Shown: positions 61,757-64,000 of the stretch, in pieces
How the letters are laid out: every line of letters starts with the position of its first letter
How positions within the stretch are numbered: position 1 is the first letter of the stretch
Source of the DNA: CAYYMD01 sp964472875
GTDB taxonomy: Bacteria > Planctomycetota > Phycisphaerae > SM23-33
DNA length: 64,000 nt
Assembly: GCA_964472875.1 (NCBI GenBank)
Contig: CAYYMD010000003.1
Coordinates: 26,918 to 90,917, forward strand
Direction of reading: 5' to 3'
Translations under genes and position numbers: made by a program
The notes under the pieces: generated by a model
Seen by the model: only the letters and a program-made list of their open reading frames with translations
Database searches by the model: none
Told to the model about the DNA's origin: nothing

Positions 61757-62180
61757 ATTTGTCAGCGGTTTCCTGTGCAACAATCGAAAATATTATACCG
61801 CGCAGGACGGTGTGTATCGCGCGGCCGGCCCAGTTTATTATCATCGGCAATCGGCGATACTGCCATTACGTGATTATGGCCGCGGCGTCGGCGCCGCACC
61901 TTCGCCGGAGAGGGTATGATAGCGACGTTGCATGGCGGGGCAACACATTTGTTGCTGCGCATCCGCCTCGCCCGGGCGGGTCGTGCCCTAAAACAAAGGA
62001 TGTGCCCGCGGCGTTATGCCGATAATTAAACCATTGGCGGGGCCGCCCAAAGGTGCGGTTTAAGGATAAGCCCGCCTCGTCCCACCGCGCGATGCGGAAA
62101 ATGGTTTTTCCGCGGCATAATACACTGCACAACGGCGGTGCAAAGTGCGTATAATGAAATGGAAAGCAGGGTAAATAGCC
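61757..62180. other. divergent intergenic region between glgP and the TPR protein
   Basis: 424 bases, no supported gene. GCGGAAAA (62094-62101) pairs with TTTTCCGC (62106-62113). TATAAT (62150-62155) lies about 25 bases before the downstream ATG; a good -35 was not found. Longest open frames here are out-of-frame shadows. Confidence 0.4.
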
Positions 62181-63890
62181 ATGAAGCGTAACAGAATGAA
62201 ATTTTACGCGGTATCTGCCAAAACCGCGGCCGTGGTGGTTTGTGTGAGCATTCTTGCGGTCGGTGCCGCTCTTGATGCGCAGGTCGCGCAGCAGCAGGGC
62301 GGCCAGGAACTCGACGCCAACTACCGTGTCGGCGCAGGCGGCAGAAACACAGCAGTGCAGAGTCAATATATTCCCAACAGCCAGTTATACGTCACCGGCC
62401 GCGTCACGGGTCTCGGCAGTTTTCGCGGAAACATCGGTTATTTCGCCGCTAATCGGCTTAACCTGAACGTCCCCTCGGCCGCGCTGCGGAGTTTCCGCAG
62501 GGCTTCGGTTAACGTCAGCGACGTTACACGGGGCATGACGTACCAGGCGAACCCTTACCTTGACCCGTCCACGACAGTTTTCGGCGTGCGTGAGATTACC
62601 GCCGGCGCGGGCGTTCCGGGCGGCAACGTCGCCCGAAGCGACGCCTCGGCGCAGACGCTGCGTCGCCTTTATTCCGGCGCGGTCAGCGACTACCAAGGCA
62701 TGCTCGGCGGCCAACGGCTGCAGGAAGGCGGCGATGTCATATCGGTTCAACCGGGGCCGTTGCAGATGGAAGATTATACGGGCCCGGCAGGCGTTCCCCG
62801 CCAGATGTTCACGCGTCCCGGCCTGTTGCCCGGCCCGGGCGATATGATGATGCCCGGCCAGCGGACGCAGCTGATGGAGGAACTCAAAGAGGTCGCCGGA
62901 CAAACGGAAGATACCGGAATGGATATGCCGGCGCAAATGCCGGTGGATTACAGCGTTCCCGCCGAGGTGGACGCCAGAATCCTCCGCCGGGAAGAACCGT
63001 CGGACCGCAGGGGCGAGCCGGATGAAAGCGAGGCGGCCGGCGAAGAGGGCATGACTCGCGGCGGGCCGCTGGGCAGAGAACCCGGCCGGGCGAGGGAAGA
63101 AAACCTGCCCCGCGCCAATGAAGATGTATTCGTGGATATGCTCATGGAGCTTAACCGCGGCCGGGAAACCCCCGGCGAGGTTATTCCGCCCGAAATGCGC
63201 CGGCGCCGCAGCGAGGAGGGCGTGATTCCGCCGATGGAGCCGGCAGAAGAACGGGAGCAGCCGGCCCGGCCCGGGCAGAAGAAGGAAGCCGAAGAAGGCG
63301 GCCTGGTCGAGAGGGGTGCGGATGATAAACTTATCATTCACGGCCTCTCCGGCACCGGCAAAGACGCCTACAACCGATACATGTCCACCGGCGACAAACT
63401 CCTCAAGGAAGGGCGGTATTACGCGGCCGCCAGAAGATACAGGTTCGCCGTCAGTCTCGACTCCGCCAATCCCGTCGCTCGCCTGGGCCTTACACTGGCG
63501 CTATTCAACGCAGGCGAGCCGTTCACGGCCGGGCACCATCTGAAGCGGGCCATGGAACTGTTCCCGCCGCTGATGGAAACGCATCTGGATATTGCGGATA
63601 TGATGGACAAGGCCGCTTTTGACAGTAACCTGGAAGAACTCAACGCACGGCTGTCCGGGGGAAAAAAGCGGAATCCTGTTCTGTTGTTCCTGGCGTCTTA
63701 CCTGAACAATACTTCCGGCCGGCAGCAGCAGGCAAAACAGTTGGCCGAAATGCTTAAAAAAATCATAGGTGAGGACAAGCCGGTCGGCGTCTCGCAAAGC
63801 GACGGCAAACTCTATCGCACATTTGCCGACTTTATCCTTACGGGCGAGCGTCCTTCGGCCGTGGCCGAGACGCAACCCACGGCCGGTTAA
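62181..63890 (+). CDS. secreted protein with C-terminal TPR repeats
   Basis: 569 aa. Signal peptide (TAAVVVCVSILAVGAALDAQ). A Gly/Arg/Asn-rich N-terminal half (about residues 30-230), a Pro/Glu/Arg-rich disordered stretch (about 230-390), then TPR-like repeats (AYNRYMSTGDKLLKEGRYYA, AARRYRFAVSLDSANP). No enzymatic motif. Probably a periplasmic or surface scaffold. Function unknown; the domain pattern is similar in outline to the TPR protein at 10224. Confidence 0.65.
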   Translation: MKRNRMKFYAVSAKTAAVVVCVSILAVGAALDAQVAQQQGGQELDANYRVGAGGRNTAVQSQYIPNSQLYVTGRVTGLGSFRGNIGYFAANRLNLNVPSAALRSFRRASVNVSDVTRGMTYQANPYLDPSTTVFGVREITAGAGVPGGNVARSDASAQTLRRLYSGAVSDYQGMLGGQRLQEGGDVISVQPGPLQMEDYTGPAGVPRQMFTRPGLLPGPGDMMMPGQRTQLMEELKEVAGQTEDTGMDMPAQMPVDYSVPAEVDARILRREEPSDRRGEPDESEAAGEEGMTRGGPLGREPGRAREENLPRANEDVFVDMLMELNRGRETPGEVIPPEMRRRRSEEGVIPPMEPAEEREQPARPGQKKEAEEGGLVERGADDKLIIHGLSGTGKDAYNRYMSTGDKLLKEGRYYAAARRYRFAVSLDSANPVARLGLTLALFNAGEPFTAGHHLKRAMELFPPLMETHLDIADMMDKAAFDSNLEELNARLSGGKKRNPVLLFLASYLNNTSGRQQQAKQLAEMLKKIIGEDKPVGVSQSDGKLYRTFADFILTGERPSAVAETQPTAG

Positions 63891-63899
63891 CCGGTAGCA

Positions 63900-63923
63900 C
63901 GTGTCCCGATGAATCGGGACACG
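63900..63923. terminator. perfect hairpin after the TPR protein, no T-tract
   Basis: CGTGTCCCGAT (63900-63910) pairs exactly with ATCGGGACACG (63913-63923); the two-base centre means a tetraloop in practice. It lies 10 bases after the stop. The AT-rich run from 63955 to the window end could hold the next promoter. Confidence 0.5.
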
Positions 63924-64000
63924 CCATACAGCCGCCCGTATGAGAAAAATTCGCCTTTTTTTGAAAATTTTTCAATTTATAAGTCAAGTATAAACAAGCA

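Overview
The window is about 64 kb of a bacterial chromosome, moderately GC-rich with short intergenic gaps. It carries only core and lineage-type genes: no phage, IS element, CRISPR array or rRNA operon was seen. Several features suggest a planctomycete, most likely class Phycisphaerae: duplicated DUF1080 domains, a heparinase II/III-type lyase, a PEP-CTERM tail, a protein-arginine kinase pair (McsAB), a class II ribonucleotide reductase, very large secreted TPR proteins beside ExbB/ExbD, and a pseudopilin cluster without a nearby secretin. The taxonomic call is inference from gene content; no 16S gene is present.

Layout. 1-3 kb: HDOD/histidine-kinase sensor (cut by the window edge) and its response regulator. 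3-6.5 kb: nrdJ behind a leader with three NrdR-like boxes and a DnaA box. 6.5-7 kb: a gene-free stretch with a consensus promoter, two hairpins with near-identical C-rich loops and a T-tract, read here as a new small RNA. 7-9.8 kb: TatD nuclease and a heparinase-like lyase. 10.2-18.6 kb: a probable operon of a giant TPR protein, ExbB, ExbD and a 1281-aa membrane protein that joins a PD40 propeller, a TonB-like SxxxH helix, a long disordered spacer and a C-terminal alpha/alpha-toroid. 18.8-28.9 kb: a type II secretion/type IV pilus-like operon (STAS protein, GspE with a c-di-GMP-type MshEN domain, GspF, PilM, PilN, PilO, a PilP-like protein and five pilin-like proteins). 29 kb: tRNA-Lys directly beside an orphan PEP-CTERM tail. 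30-36 kb: recA, aroA, truB, a PTPS-like protein, mcsA-mcsB and a sugar isomerase. 36-40.6 kb: gdhA, dnaA and a GNAT enzyme on the minus strand. 41.6-48 kb: rpmA, obg, coaX, an mnmE-like GTPase, Nudix, rhomboid, thrC. 47.9-48.6 kb: a decayed nucleotidyltransferase with a small partner. 48.7-53 kb: clpB, then rpmI-rplT-pheS. 53-59 kb, minus strand: DUF1080 protein, dprA, infC, thrS. 59-64 kb: glgP and another secreted TPR protein.

How the genes work together. Translation and replication genes dominate (nrdJ, recA, dnaA, dprA, infC, thrS, pheS, L20, L27, L35, obg, truB). Two envelope machines stand out: the ExbBD-energised TPR/propeller/toroid complex, and the pseudopilin system whose ATPase appears c-di-GMP-responsive. 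McsAB and ClpB point to active protein quality control. The thrS-infC-rpmI-rplT-pheS order familiar from other bacteria is split here into two oppositely oriented blocks, and infC seems to start at AUC. Start codons were reassigned from ribosome-binding sites, signal peptides or homology where the longest frame was implausible.
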